A stretch of DNA of 32,702 nucleotides from Vulcanimicrobiota bacterium (GCA_019237415.1 JAFAHD010000083.1:1-32702), one strand, 5' to 3'; shown: positions 1 to 9,072, numbered from the stretch's first letter. Notes: generated by a model not told the origin, from the sequence alone. Translations and numbers: made by a program.

Positions 1-2536
1 GCGCCAGCTGGGCGTCGGGCTGACCGGGATCGGCGCGGCGCCGGACGGGCGCCGGAGCAGTCCCCGGCCTCTGCTCAATATCATCGGCAATTTGCTGGGC
101 CCGTTGCACTACTTCGGAAGGCAGCCCGGCCATCTTGGCCACGGCGATGCCGTAGGAGCGGCTGCTGGAGCCGTGCAGCAGCCGGTGCGAAAAGACCGGC
201 CCGCCGGCCTCGTCGGCAACCGCGACGTGGAGGTTGTGCACCGCTGGGAACCTGCCCGACAGGCGCACCAGTTCGTGGAAGTGGGTCGCAAAAAGCACCA
301 TCGGCATGGCCGGATCCAAACCGAGCAGATACTCGCTGACCGCTTGCGCGATCGCCAGACCGTCAGTCGTGCCCGTGCCGCGGCCGACTTCGTCGATGAG
401 CAGCAAACTGGCCGGCGTGCAGCCGCGCAGCACGAGCGACATCTCGGCCATCTCGACGTAGAACGTCGAGCGGCCAGCGGCGATATCGTCGCCGGCTCCG
501 ATGCGCGTGAAGAGCCGTTCGATGATACCCATGCGCGCGTCGCTCGCGGGAACGAAGGAACCCATCTGCGCGAGGATCGCAAGCAGCGCGATCTGGCGCA
601 AATATGTGGACTTGCCGCCCATGTTGGGTCCGGTGATAAGAAGGAAGCGATGCGTCTCGTCCAGCGTGCAGTCGTTGGGCACGAAATCGACGCCGCCGTA
701 CGCCTCGACGATCGGATGGCGCCCGGCTTCGATGTGCAGCTCACTCCCTTGGACCATGCGGGGCCGCACGTAGTTGCGCTCGCCCGCGACTTGCGCGAGC
801 GACGCGTACACGTCGATCTGCGCGACCGTCTCGGCAGCAGCAAGCAGCGCTTCGCGGGATGCGTCGACAGCCGCGAGCAGCGCTTCAAACAGCTCCTTTT
901 CGAGCGCGATCTGCCGCGAGCGCGCCGATAGGATCTCAGCCTCGAGCGTCCGCAGGTCGCCATCCGTGAAACGCTCTGCGTTCACCAGCGTCTGGCGGCG
1001 GATGAAGTCGACCGGCACCGCGCTGGAGTTCGCCCGCGTCACTTCATAATAGTAGCCGAACGCCTGCGTGTACTTGATCTTGAGCGATTTGATGCCGGTG
1101 CGCACTCGCGTGCGCTCCTCCAGGCCCAGCAGATGATCGCGGCTGCGGGTGCGGAGGTCGATGAGCTCGCGCAGTCCGGGCGAATGGTACGCGCGGATCG
1201 CCCCGCCATCGGTGAGCAGCGCGGGCGGATCATCCTCCAGCGCGCGCTCGAGCAGCTCGACGACGTCATCACCCGCGTTCTCGAGCGCTTGGCGCAGCTG
1301 CGCGAACTCAACATCTTCGGGATCGCCGAGCGCTGCCCGCAGCTCGCGGATCGCGTGCAGCGATGCGCGCAGCGCGACAAGATCGCGCGGTCCGGCGCGC
1401 CGCGACGCCACCTTCTGCACGATGCGCTCGATGTCGCCGATGCGCGCGAGGCACGTCTGCAGCGATAGGCGCCATGACGGTGCCGCGACGAGCGTCTCGA
1501 CCCGGTCGTGGCGAAACGCGATGCGGCGCGCGTCGACCAGCGGCGCGCATAGCCAATGCGCGAGCATGCGGCTGCCCATCGGCGTCTTGGTTCGTGCGAG
1601 CACGCTGAGCAGCGAGGCGCGCGAGTTCTCGCCGGCACCGGAGAGCAGGTCCAGGTGACGGCGCGTGCCCGGGTCGATCAGCATCGCGGTGCGCGCCAGG
1701 CGCGGCCGCGCGCGGCGCGCGACTGCCGCTCCGTCAAGCCGGAGATGATCGAGATACGAACGCAGCAGCGCGAGCGCCGCGCGCGCGGCGGGCCGTTCGT
1801 CGGCAGAGAAATGCGACAGCGGGCTCGCGCTGCCACTTTCGGGCGTATCGTTATCTTCAGGCTCGAAGACCGCGATGCGGCAGCCGTCCCCGACAAATCC
1901 GCGCAGGCGTGAGACATCCTCATCGTTTTCCGCGATGATCTCCGCCGGCGAAGCGCGATCCAGCTCCGCGGCAAGCTCGTCGTCGCTGTCGGCGATCGCG
2001 ACCGAGGCCGCCCCGGTGGACACATCCGCGCTGACCACGGCGGTATGGCCGCCGGCGACCGCCACCACGCACAGATAGTTGTTGCGCTCGGACGCCAGCA
2101 GGTTGTCTTCGAGCACGGTGCCGGGCGTGATGACGCGGACGATCTCGCGGCGGACCAGCCGGTTTGGCACCGGTGGCTCCATCTGCTCGGCGATGGCGAT
2201 GACGCGCTGCTGCCGGATCAGCCGTCCGAGATAGGGATCGAGGTTATGATGCGGCACGCCCGCCATCGCGACGCGCTTGCCCTTGCCTGCTTCTTTCGAT
2301 GTGAGCACGATGCGCACCAACGCCGCAAGCTCGTCGGCGTCGGCTCCATACGCTTCGTAAAAATCGCCCACGCGCATGAGCAGCAGTGCGTGTGGGTAGA
2401 GCGCCTTGAGCTCGAGGTATTGCGCGATGAGCGGAGAGCCGATCGCATCGTCGGCTGCGACGACGTCGGGTCGTTGATCGCCCGACGCTGCGCGGTCCTC
2501 GTGAGGTGCGCGGACGCTGCCGGCGCGCTTGCGCAC
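1..2536 (-). CDS. mutS: DNA mismatch repair ATPase MutS (3' end cut by window edge)
   Basis: MutS recognises mispaired bases and recruits MutL. The ORF track misses this frame because no stop lies inside the window; I translated it by hand. The mismatch-binding motif GDFYE gives Phe59-x-Glu61. The ATPase has Walker A TGPNMGGKST near residues 636-645, Walker B LLLIDEVGRGT, and an ATHFHELVRL signature. The usual GASDD motif reads GAGDD. About 845 codons are visible, close to full family length, and the last ones read DAQLA, so a clamp-binding QLxLF-type C-terminus is probably clipped by a few codons. The start is a GTG at 2534-2536, six bases after the miaB stop; no strong Shine-Dalgarno is visible, so translation may be coupled to miaB. 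The miaB-mutS neighbourhood is common in bacteria. Confidence 0.95.
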   Translation of the reverse strand, partial: MRKRAGSVRAPHEDRAASGDQRPDVVAADDAIGSPLIAQYLELKALYPHALLLMRVGDFYEAYGADADELAALVRIVLTSKEAGKGKRVAMAGVPHHNLDPYLGRLIRQQRVIAIAEQMEPPVPNRLVRREIVRVITPGTVLEDNLLASERNNYLCVVAVAGGHTAVVSADVSTGAASVAIADSDDELAAELDRASPAEIIAENDEDVSRLRGFVGDGCRIAVFEPEDNDTPESGSASPLSHFSADERPAARAALALLRSYLDHLRLDGAAVARRARPRLARTAMLIDPGTRRHLDLLSGAGENSRASLLSVLARTKTPMGSRMLAHWLCAPLVDARRIAFRHDRVETLVAAPSWRLSLQTCLARIGDIERIVQKVASRRAGPRDLVALRASLHAIRELRAALGDPEDVEFAQLRQALENAGDDVVELLERALEDDPPALLTDGGAIRAYHSPGLRELIDLRTRSRDHLLGLEERTRVRTGIKSLKIKYTQAFGYYYEVTRANSSAVPVDFIRRQTLVNAERFTDGDLRTLEAEILSARSRQIALEKELFEALLAAVDASREALLAAAETVAQIDVYASLAQVAGERNYVRPRMVQGSELHIEAGRHPIVEAYGGVDFVPNDCTLDETHRFLLITGPNMGGKSTYLRQIALLAILAQMGSFVPASDARMGIIERLFTRIGAGDDIAAGRSTFYVEMAEMSLVLRGCTPASLLLIDEVGRGTGTTDGLAIAQAVSEYLLGLDPAMPMVLFATHFHELVRLSGRFPAVHNLHVAVADEAGGPVFSHRLLHGSSSRSYGIAVAKMAGLPSEVVQRAQQIADDIEQRPGTAPAPVRRRADPGQPDAQLA

Positions 2537-2542
2537 GGTCCG

Positions 2543-3880
2543 CTACACGTATGCCGGCTCGGCGACGCTGCCTGCCAAGCCCCACGAAAATGCTTGTTCT
2601 GCGATCACGTCCACGACCGGAGCGGATTTCGTGCGGTCGTCGCGCGGGTAGATGACCGTCGTATTGTGCCCGGTCTTGCCGGCCATCTTCGACGGATCTT
2701 TCTTGGAAGGTCCTTGCGCGAGCACGCGAACGCACTCGCCAAGGAACGATTCGTTGAAGCGCCGCGTCACGTCGTTCTGCGCCGCGTTCACCGCCTGCAA
2801 CCGGCGGATCTTCTCTTGCGGCGGCACTTGCCCGTCCATCGTCGCCGCCGGAGTGCCGGTGCGCGGCGAATACGCGAAGATGAACGCGTACTCGAACGTG
2901 CCGCGTTGCACGAGCTCGAGCGTAGCCAAGAAATCTGCTTCCGACTCCGTCGGATATCCCACGATGAGATCGGTGGTGAGCGCCCATCGCGGCAAGTGCT
3001 CGCGGAAGTAGGCAATCTTGTCGAGATACTCTTCGATCGTGTACAAGCGCGCCATCGTCTGCAGCACGCGGTTGCTCCCGCATTGCACCGGCAGGTGCAT
3101 GCGCGGCTCGACGTTCCGCAGCTGCGCGAGCGCGTCGACGACGCGCGGGTTAAAGTCCTTCGGGTGCGACGTCAAGAACGTGAGGCGTTCGAGACCCTCG
3201 ATCGCGCCGACGCGCAGCAGCAAGTCCGCGAAGTCAAGGCGCTGCTCTTCCCAGTAGTACGAGTTGACGTTTTGACCGAGCAGTGTGATCTCTCTCGCGC
3301 CGCAGCGGATCTCGCGACGCACCTGCGACTCGATCTCGTCGGGGTCGATGCTCTCGAGTGGACCGCGCGTATACGGCACGATGCAGTACGTGCAGAACTT
3401 CTCGCAGCCGCGCGTGATGTTGACCAGTGCCCGCAGGTGGGCGAACTCATGCGCGCCGTCGCGACCGGGATCGTCCTCGAGCGACGGCATGACGAAGTCG
3501 GTCTGCGGCGGCGGTGCGTCCGTGGGCACGCCCCAAGAGCCAAGCAGTTCTTTGAAGCGCCGGTATTCCCGCGGACCGAGCAGCGCATCGACGTGCGGCG
3601 CTTTGGCGCGCATGACCGCGCGATCTTTTTCCGCCAAGCAGCCTGCGACGAGCAGCTTGGCCTGCGGGCGCCGCTCTTTGATGCCCTTGAGCTGCCCAAG
3701 GCGGCCGTACACGCGCAGCTCCGCCTTCTCGCGGATCGCGCACGTGTTGACGATGATGATGTCCGCTTCGTCCGGCTGGGCCGCGAACGTGCAGCCCATC
3801 GACCAGGCTTGGTGTGCGAGGCCGTTGGAATCGGCCGCATTCATCTGACAGCCAAATGTCTGGAGATAGACGGAAGGCAT
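2543..3880 (-). CDS. miaB: tRNA-2-methylthio-N6-dimethylallyladenosine synthase MiaB
   Basis: Radical-SAM methylthiotransferase that adds a methylthio group to i6A37 of tRNAs. The N-terminal MTTase domain carries three cluster cysteines: C11 (TFGCQMN), C47 (NTCAIRE) and C81 (AGCLAE). The radical-SAM CxxxCxxC is C159-C163-C166 (CEKFCTYC). A C-terminal TRAM domain follows (FLGECVRVLAQG and onward). From ATG 3878-3880 the product is 445 aa, a normal size for the family. The track start at 4030 adds 50 low-complexity Arg/Ser residues that overlap the upstream PEGA gene and break the conserved N-terminus MPSVYLQTFGCQMN, so I reject it. A short GAGG lies just before the chosen ATG. It lies between the PEGA gene and mutS on the same strand, probably one transcript. 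Confidence 0.96.
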   Translation of the reverse strand: MPSVYLQTFGCQMNAADSNGLAHQAWSMGCTFAAQPDEADIIIVNTCAIREKAELRVYGRLGQLKGIKERRPQAKLLVAGCLAEKDRAVMRAKAPHVDALLGPREYRRFKELLGSWGVPTDAPPPQTDFVMPSLEDDPGRDGAHEFAHLRALVNITRGCEKFCTYCIVPYTRGPLESIDPDEIESQVRREIRCGAREITLLGQNVNSYYWEEQRLDFADLLLRVGAIEGLERLTFLTSHPKDFNPRVVDALAQLRNVEPRMHLPVQCGSNRVLQTMARLYTIEEYLDKIAYFREHLPRWALTTDLIVGYPTESEADFLATLELVQRGTFEYAFIFAYSPRTGTPAATMDGQVPPQEKIRRLQAVNAAQNDVTRRFNESFLGECVRVLAQGPSKKDPSKMAGKTGHNTTVIYPRDDRTKSAPVVDVIAEQAFSWGLAGSVAEPAYV

Positions 3881-3920
3881 CAGCCTCGGGTTCGAGCCCT
3901 CCCCTCGCGTGTCTTGCGAG

Positions 3921-4655
3921 TCATCGCCCGCTGAGATGCTGGAGCAGCGATTGTGGTAGGTAGAGCTTGCCCGAGAGCATCGCCGGCGCGATCGACAACA
4001 AGCCTTCTTTGCCGTTGAGCGTGTATGCACGCGAACCGACGGCGCAGCGCAGGTCGTTGTTGTGGTATTTGATGGTGATCTGACTTCCCGACACGGTCAC
4101 CGCCGGGTCCGGGATGTAGGAAGACACGGGCTCCAGGATGTCGGTCGCGGAACCGCCGGCTTCGCCCGCGGTGATCGACACCGTGGTGATCGTGTCGGGA
4201 TACACGTTCACGTCTCGCGTCGACCGCTCATCGGGCTTGCCGATGACGGTCACGATATGGTAACCGCTCGGCAGCTTTGCGGTCGCGGGAATGGCGCCGA
4301 TCTTCTTGCCGTCGACGAGCACGGTTCCGCCCGCGGGTGAGCCGCGCACGTCGAGCTCGCCCAAATCGTGCGACGCGCTCGTGCCCGCGTGCGCGAGCGT
4401 GAGGCTGACCTGCACCACTTGGCCGACGGCGACGTCGATCGTCGCGCTCTGCGCTTCCCATCCGGTGCGCGTGACGACGATCGTGTGCTTGCCAACGGAT
4501 AGCAGATCAACGAACGCCGGCGTACGTCCGACATACGCGCCGTCGACCCATATGTCGGCGCCGAGCGGCAACGTCGTCACAAACGCACCGCCGTGCGACG
4601 GCAATTGCGTGGTCGCTGCCGCGAGGAACAATGCGAGCGCAACGAATGAAGCCAT
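3921..4655 (-). CDS. Secreted PEGA-domain protein
   Basis: A 244-aa predicted exported protein. An N-terminal hydrophobic segment (MASFVALALFLAAATT) looks like a signal peptide. Two PEGA-like beta domains follow: the first around residues 25-90 (LPLGADIWVDGAYVGRTP), the second around 95-165 (GSPAGGTVLVDGKKIGAIP). The tail contains SRAYTLNGKEGLLSIAPAML, which resembles the repeat found in copper-amine-oxidase N-terminal-like domains of surface proteins. PEGA domains are non-catalytic and usually sit outside the membrane, so a binding or envelope role is inference. The start codon touches the upstream ATG candidate of der on the other strand (CATG), so the two genes are nearly back to back. It precedes miaB with a 40-bp gap. 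Confidence 0.75.
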   Translation of the reverse strand: MASFVALALFLAAATTQLPSHGGAFVTTLPLGADIWVDGAYVGRTPAFVDLLSVGKHTIVVTRTGWEAQSATIDVAVGQVVQVSLTLAHAGTSASHDLGELDVRGSPAGGTVLVDGKKIGAIPATAKLPSGYHIVTVIGKPDERSTRDVNVYPDTITTVSITAGEAGGSATDILEPVSSYIPDPAVTVSGSQITIKYHNNDLRCAVGSRAYTLNGKEGLLSIAPAMLSGKLYLPQSLLQHLSGR

Positions 4656-4704
4656 GAGTGCCTGTACCGGGAGATGCGACTTCCGCGGCGAAGCCCCCTA
4701 TGCC

Positions 4705-6084
4705 GTGTCTTCCGCACCGATTGTCGCCCTCGTCGGACGTCCGAACGTGGGCAAGTCCTCGCTTTTCAATCGCCTGGCCGGCGTGCGCCAAGCGATCGTG
4801 CACGAAACGCCCGGCGTGACGCGCGACCGCTTGTATGCTCCCGTCGAATGGGTGGGGCGCATGCTCACGCTCGTCGATACCGGCGGCATCGACACCGGTG
4901 CGCGCGACGACATCGCGGCGCAGACGCGCGCGCAAGCCGAGCTGGCGATCAACGAAGCCGATGTCGTCGTGTTCGTCGTCGACGCGCAGACCGGCGTGCT
5001 GCCGGGCGACATCGACGTGGCCGAACTGCTGCGTTCGCGCCGCGACAAAGTGCTGCTCGTCGCGAACAAGGTGGAATCCCCGAAGACATCGGCGTCGATT
5101 TACGAATTCTGCTCGCTCGGCTTCGACGTGCCGCTGGCCGTTTCGGCGATCCACGGCTTGCAGAGCGGCGACGTGCTCGATGCGATAGTCGCGAAACTGC
5201 CGGAGCCCGCGCCCGAGAGCGAGGCGGACGCGAACACGATCCATCTGGCCATCGTCGGGCAGCCCAATGTCGGCAAGTCCTCGTTGGTGAACGCGCTGTT
5301 GGGCAGCGAGCGCGCGATCGTCTCGCCTGAACCAGGCACGACGCGCGACGCCACCGATACCGCGATCGAGTCGGGCGGGCGGCCGTACATCATCATCGAT
5401 ACGGCCGGCATGCGCAAGAGCGTCAAGACGGGGCCGACGATCGACTACTACTCGGGTCTGCGCGCGGTCGCGGCGATCGGCCGCTGCGACGTCGCGCTGC
5501 TCGTCATCGACGCGACAGTCGGCGTCAGCTCCCAGGACCGGCGCATCGCCGGCTTGGCGATCGAAGAGGGCAAAGCGCTGGTCCTGCTCGTGAACAAGTG
5601 GGACCTTGTCGATACGTCGTTGATCGACCGGCGCGACACGGAGACGGCGCTGCGCAAGGAATTCGCGTTCGCGCCATACGCGCCGATCCTCTACGCTTCC
5701 GCGCTCACCAAGAAAAACGTGCACAAGGTGTGGGCGACGGTCGCCGCCGCGTTCGACGAGCGCCGCAAGCGCGTGCCCACCGCGAAGCTCAACCAAGTGG
5801 TGCGCGACGTCTTCCGCGTGCATCCACCGCCGTCGTTCCGCGGCCGCGTCTTGAAGAGCCACTACGTGACGCAGGCCGGCGTCGCGCCGCCGGAATTCGT
5901 CTTCTTCGTCAACGATCCGGAACTCGTGCACTTCTCGTATCAGCGCCATATCGAGAACTCACTGCGCGCGGCGTTCGGGTTTGCCGGCACGCCCATTCGA
6001 TTGGTCTTCCGGCCGCGCGTGAAGCAAGACAAGACCGAGAGCGACAAGGTCATCATCGCCGCTGCTCGCGAGGACCAGCCGTAG
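4705..6084 (+). CDS. der: Ribosome-assembly GTPase Der (EngA)
   Basis: Der has two tandem GTPase domains and a KH-like C-terminal domain and helps assemble the 50S subunit. Domain 1 shows GRPNVGKSS (about 11-19), DTGG and NKVE; domain 2 shows GQPNVGKSS from about residue 185, DTAGMRK and NKWD. The C-terminal region has the family pattern HPPPSFRGR. Start choice: GTG at 4705 gives VSSAPIVALVGRPN, matching the usual short N-terminus, and 459 aa. An in-frame ATG at 4654 would add 17 residues and overlap the PEGA start codon. The track start at 4291 runs antisense through the PEGA gene and is not credible. Followed one base later by plsY. Confidence 0.95.
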   Translation: MSSAPIVALVGRPNVGKSSLFNRLAGVRQAIVHETPGVTRDRLYAPVEWVGRMLTLVDTGGIDTGARDDIAAQTRAQAELAINEADVVVFVVDAQTGVLPGDIDVAELLRSRRDKVLLVANKVESPKTSASIYEFCSLGFDVPLAVSAIHGLQSGDVLDAIVAKLPEPAPESEADANTIHLAIVGQPNVGKSSLVNALLGSERAIVSPEPGTTRDATDTAIESGGRPYIIIDTAGMRKSVKTGPTIDYYSGLRAVAAIGRCDVALLVIDATVGVSSQDRRIAGLAIEEGKALVLLVNKWDLVDTSLIDRRDTETALRKEFAFAPYAPILYASALTKKNVHKVWATVAAAFDERRKRVPTAKLNQVVRDVFRVHPPPSFRGRVLKSHYVTQAGVAPPEFVFFVNDPELVHFSYQRHIENSLRAAFGFAGTPIRLVFRPRVKQDKTESDKVIIAAAREDQP

Positions 6085-6085
6085 G

Positions 6086-6730
6086 ATGCATCTGGCGGCA
6101 GTCGGCGTCTCTGCCACGTACATCATCGACGGACTCCTTATCATCGGCGCGTATCTGATCGGCTCGATTCCGTTCGGCGTCATCGTCGGGCGCAGCATCT
6201 ACGGCGTCGATCCGCGCGACGTGGGCAGCGGCAACATCGGCGCTGCCAACGCGCTGCGCTCCATGGGCACGTGGGGCGGCGTGCTCACGTTGCTCGGCGA
6301 CGTCCTCAAAGGCATGGTGCCGACCGCGGTCGCCGTCTACGTCACGCACTCGACCCCGGAAGTCATCGCGCTGGTCGGGCTTGCGACAATCGTCGGACAC
6401 AATTGGTCGATCTTCTTGGGCTTCAAAGGCGGCAAAGGCGTCGCCACCGGATTGGGCGTACTGGTGGTGCTGTCGTTCTACGCCGCGCTCGTGTGGGCGG
6501 TGGTGTTTCTCGCGACCGCCTCGATCAGCCGCTACGCGTCGCTGTCATCCATGTTGGCGACCGCGTCCGCGCCGATCGCGTTGTATGTCTTCCACGCCCC
6601 TTGGCCATACATCGTGTATGCAGCGATCGTGCTCGCGCTCGTGCTGTGGCGGCACCGGACCAATATCGTACGCCTGCGCGCCGGCACGGAACCTCGCATC
6701 GGCCAAAAGGCGACCCAAGGAGCTACATGA
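6086..6730 (+). CDS. plsY: Acyl-phosphate:glycerol-3-phosphate acyltransferase PlsY
   Basis: Integral membrane enzyme that transfers an acyl group from acyl phosphate to glycerol 3-phosphate, the first committed step of phospholipid synthesis. Of 214 residues, the family motifs are all present: GSIPFG near residue 26, SGNIGAANA near 48 (usual form GSGNIGATN), GHNWSIFLGFKGGKG near 103, and a C-terminal RHRTNIVRL. Several hydrophobic helices alternate with these cytoplasm-facing motifs. Starts one base after the der stop and ends in an ATGA overlap with efp, so the three genes are probably co-transcribed. Confidence 0.94.
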   Translation: MHLAAVGVSATYIIDGLLIIGAYLIGSIPFGVIVGRSIYGVDPRDVGSGNIGAANALRSMGTWGGVLTLLGDVLKGMVPTAVAVYVTHSTPEVIALVGLATIVGHNWSIFLGFKGGKGVATGLGVLVVLSFYAALVWAVVFLATASISRYASLSSMLATASAPIALYVFHAPWPYIVYAAIVLALVLWRHRTNIVRLRAGTEPRIGQKATQGAT

Positions 6731-7284
6731 TTTCGACCAACGATTTTCGCACCGGCGTCTCGGTGATCGTCGAAGGCCAGATCTGGACCGTGGTGGATTT
6801 CCAGCACGTCAAGCCCGGCAAAGGCTCGGCCTTCGTGCGCACGCGGCTCAAGAACTTGATACGCGGCAACGTCTTGGAGAAGACGTTTCGCGCCGGCGAG
6901 ATGTTGCCGCGGGCGATCATCGACACGCGCGAGATGCAGTACCTCTACAACAGCGGCGACGAATGGCATTTCATGGACAAGACCAACTACGAGCAGATCC
7001 ATCTCGGCAAAGAGGCGCTCGGCGAGAACACGGATCTGCTCAAGGAAGGCGTGACCATCGATGTGCAGTTCCACGACGGCAAAGTCATCAGCGCATCGCT
7101 GCCCAACCACATCGAGCTCGAGGTGACGCAGACCGATCCCGGCTTCCGCGGCGATACGGCGACCAACATCACGAAGCCGGCGACCCTGGAGACCGGTGCG
7201 GTCGTGCAGGTGCCGATCTTCATCAACCCAGGCGACACGATCCGCATCGACACACGCGACCGCAAGTACATCAGCCGGGTCTAG
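6727..7284 (+). CDS. efp: Translation elongation factor P
   Basis: EF-P binds beside the P-site tRNA and relieves stalling at polyproline stretches. The product is 185 aa, the standard length, with the KOW-like first domain (ISTNDFRTGVSVIVEG) and two OB-fold domains. The tip loop reads HVKPGKGSAF, placing a lysine at position 32 where modified EF-Ps carry beta-lysine or other modifications; no modification enzyme is seen in the window. The C-terminus DTRDRKYISRV fits the family (GDxIxIDTRxxxYxxR). The start ATG overlaps the plsY stop (ATGA). The longer track ORF from 6271 reads through plsY out of frame and is rejected. Confidence 0.96.
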   Translation: MISTNDFRTGVSVIVEGQIWTVVDFQHVKPGKGSAFVRTRLKNLIRGNVLEKTFRAGEMLPRAIIDTREMQYLYNSGDEWHFMDKTNYEQIHLGKEALGENTDLLKEGVTIDVQFHDGKVISASLPNHIELEVTQTDPGFRGDTATNITKPATLETGAVVQVPIFINPGDTIRIDTRDRKYISRV

Positions 7285-7302
7285 CATAGGCACGGCGATG
7301 GG

Positions 7303-7863
7303 GTGAACTGGGAGGCCGTAACCGCGATCAGCACCGCCTTCACCGGGCTGGTCATCTTGTTGACGGTCATCTTCGCGGCACGCCAGGTGCGCGCGCTTAA
7401 CGAGCAGTCAAAGGCGATGAGCGCGCAGATCGACCATTTGCGGCGCGCCACGCAGCTCACCGGCACCTTGGCGATCTTCGATGAGATCATGACCGAGTCG
7501 ATCGCGGACGCAGCGCGCTTCGTACACACCGAGTTCCCCGAGCGGATGAAGGACGAACGCTTCCATGCCGACGCGCTCTCGCGCACTCCGGACTACACGG
7601 TGCACAAAGAAGTCTACATCCTCCGGCATTTCGAGCGCATCGGCACGCTCGTCAAGAACGGGCTAGTTGACTCCGACGTGCTGCTCGACTTCATGGGGCT
7701 CTTCATCAGGGCGCATTGGCAGGCGCTCGCACCGTTGGCGCGCGAGCAGCGCAAATTGTACGGCCCAAGCCTGTGGGAGAACTTCGAGTATCTGGCATCC
7801 GTTGCGGATGCCGATCTCGCACGAAAGGGGCGTTCAGCGTCTCGCGAACCAACCGCGCGATAA
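7303..7863 (+). CDS. Single-pass membrane protein, DUF4760-like
   Basis: A 186-aa protein with one N-terminal transmembrane helix (AISTAFTGLVILLTVIFAARQV, about residues 8-29), a short charged linker, and a helical soluble domain. The arrangement and phrases such as LNEQSKAMSAQIDHLRRATQL resemble the DUF4760 family, whose function is unknown to me; the assignment is from memory. Start is a GTG at 7303 because the nearby ATG at 7298 is out of frame. It follows efp after 18 bases and may be read from the same transcript. Its last 30 bases overlap the convergent GIY-YIG gene. Confidence 0.6.
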   Translation: MNWEAVTAISTAFTGLVILLTVIFAARQVRALNEQSKAMSAQIDHLRRATQLTGTLAIFDEIMTESIADAARFVHTEFPERMKDERFHADALSRTPDYTVHKEVYILRHFERIGTLVKNGLVDSDVLLDFMGLFIRAHWQALAPLAREQRKLYGPSLWENFEYLASVADADLARKGRSASREPTAR

Positions 7864-8121
7864 CGTCGCTTTCTCTTCTCGTGTGCGGCGCTTGAGTTCG
7901 CGCTCGAAGCGCAGCGCAGCGCCCTTGTCCGTGAACCGCCGTGTGAACGCCAGTCGCACGGGGACGCGCCCGCGCAAAGCCTTCGAGCCTTTGCCCGCGT
8001 TATGCATCGCGACTCGCGCGACGGGATCGAGCGCGTAGCCGCAATAGTACGAGCCGTCGGAAGCGCGAGCGAGATACACGTAATGCCAGCGACTCGCACG
8101 GCGCGCGGTGCGCTTTCGCAT
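7834..8121 (-). CDS. GIY-YIG nuclease-superfamily protein (UPF0213/YhbQ-like)
   Basis: Small 95-aa single-domain GIY-YIG protein. The two halves of the signature appear as HYVYLA and YYCGYALDP, followed by the conserved R, HNAGKGSKALRGR and a later catalytic-type Glu in ALRFERELKRR. This pattern matches stand-alone UPF0213 proteins, whose physiological substrate is poorly defined. I start at ATG 8119-8121 (MRKRTARRASRWHYVYL); the track ORF from 8292 adds 57 residues that run antisense into the TSUP gene. Its 3' end overlaps the convergent membrane-protein gene by 30 bp. Confidence 0.85.
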   Translation of the reverse strand: MRKRTARRASRWHYVYLARASDGSYYCGYALDPVARVAMHNAGKGSKALRGRVPVRLAFTRRFTDKGAALRFERELKRRTREEKATLSRGWFARR

Positions 8122-8200
8122 GCGCAGGACGGGTCGCCCTACGCCTGCAAGGGTCGCCTGATGAACACGCTCGGGCGTTTGGCACGCCGGACGAAATCTC

Positions 8201-9037
8201 ATGCCCTGGTATGAAGTAGTCGGATTCATCGCGTTCGGCTTCTTCGTCGGCACGTACGGCAGCATGGTCGGCGTCGGCGGCGGTTTTCTCATCGTGCCGC
8301 TGCTGCTGTTCCTCGGGGTGCCCGCGCGTCAAGCCGCCGGCACGTCGCTGGTGGCCGTGCTCCTCAACGGCGTGTCTTCGACGCTCTCATACCTTCGTCA
8401 GAAGCGGGTCGACATCAAGAGCGGATTGATCTTCTCTGCGGCCGGCATCCCCGGCGCGCTGCTCGGAGCGTATGTCGATCAGCACGTGCCGCATCGCGTG
8501 TTCACCGTGCTGTTCGGATTGCTGCTCATCGCCGTATCCGTTCGGGCGTTTCTCACTCGCGACGAAGAACCGGAAATCCCGAACGTGCGGGCAACGGCTG
8601 CGGATACGCCTGAGAACCATACCACTCGCGATTTCGTCGATGCGATGGGCGTTCACCACCGCTATCACTATCATCCATGGGCGGCAGTGGCGGTGTCTGC
8701 AGCGACGGGATTCCTGGCCAGCATGTTCGGCATCGGGGGAGGCACCGTCCAGGTGCCGGCGATGGTCTATCTCTTCGGTTTTCCGACGCACGTCGCGGTG
8801 GCGACCTCGCAGCTCATCATCTTCGTCACCGCGGTGTTCGGCTCGGCGTCGCACGCGTACTACGGCGATATCCTGTGGCTCCAGGCGTTGCTCCTCGGCC
8901 TTGGGGCCATTGGCGGCGCACAGCTCGGCGCATCGCTCGCGTCGCGCATGCGCCCGGGCCCGCTCATGCGCTGGTTTTCTGCTGCGATCGCCTTCACGGC
9001 GCTCTATCTCATCTACAACTCGACGCTCAAGCACTGA
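8201..9037 (+). CDS. TSUP (TauE/SafE) family membrane permease
   Basis: A 278-aa polytopic membrane protein of the TauE/SafE family, which moves sulfite, sulfoacetate or other small anions. The two homologous halves are visible: GSMVGVGGGFLIVPLLLFLGVP near residue 20 and FGIGGGTVQVPAMVYLFGFP near 175, each with the Gly-rich family motif and an Ala/Thr-Ser pair downstream (AAGTSLVAV, AVATSQLII). The central loop between halves is hydrophilic and contains a histidine cluster, HHRYHYH. Substrate cannot be told from sequence. No sulfur gene lies next to it. The gene ends convergent with ubiX, with a strong hairpin between. Confidence 0.9.
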   Translation: MPWYEVVGFIAFGFFVGTYGSMVGVGGGFLIVPLLLFLGVPARQAAGTSLVAVLLNGVSSTLSYLRQKRVDIKSGLIFSAAGIPGALLGAYVDQHVPHRVFTVLFGLLLIAVSVRAFLTRDEEPEIPNVRATAADTPENHTTRDFVDAMGVHHRYHYHPWAAVAVSAATGFLASMFGIGGGTVQVPAMVYLFGFPTHVAVATSQLIIFVTAVFGSASHAYYGDILWLQALLLGLGAIGGAQLGASLASRMRPGPLMRWFSAAIAFTALYLIYNSTLKH

Positions 9038-9045
9038 GCTTGCAC

Positions 9046-9072
9046 GTTCAAGCGCCACGCCAGCGCTTGAAC
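9046..9072. terminator. Hairpin between convergent TSUP and ubiX genes
   Basis: A perfect 10-bp inverted repeat, GTTCAAGCGC and GCGCTTGAAC, separated by a 7-base loop. It begins eight bases after the TSUP stop and covers the last codons and stop of ubiX. There is no T-run on either side, so a Rho-independent role is inferred only from position and stem strength; it could also simply protect both 3' ends. Confidence 0.5.

Noticed and set aside
3816-3908. tRNA-like sequence with GGTTCGAGCCC and GCGAGG/CCTCGC ends
   Set aside because: Only three T-stem pairs form, there is no D-arm or anticodon stem, and it overlaps the conserved miaB N-terminus.
2045-3934. 629-aa plus-strand ORF opposite mutS and miaB
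   Set aside because: It is antisense to strongly conserved genes with all motifs intact, and its translation is Arg/Ala/His-rich with no recognisable domain, a common artefact of high GC.
4507-5949. 480-aa minus-strand ORF opposite der
   Set aside because: Shadow of der; no domain, no ribosome-binding site, composition typical of an antisense frame.
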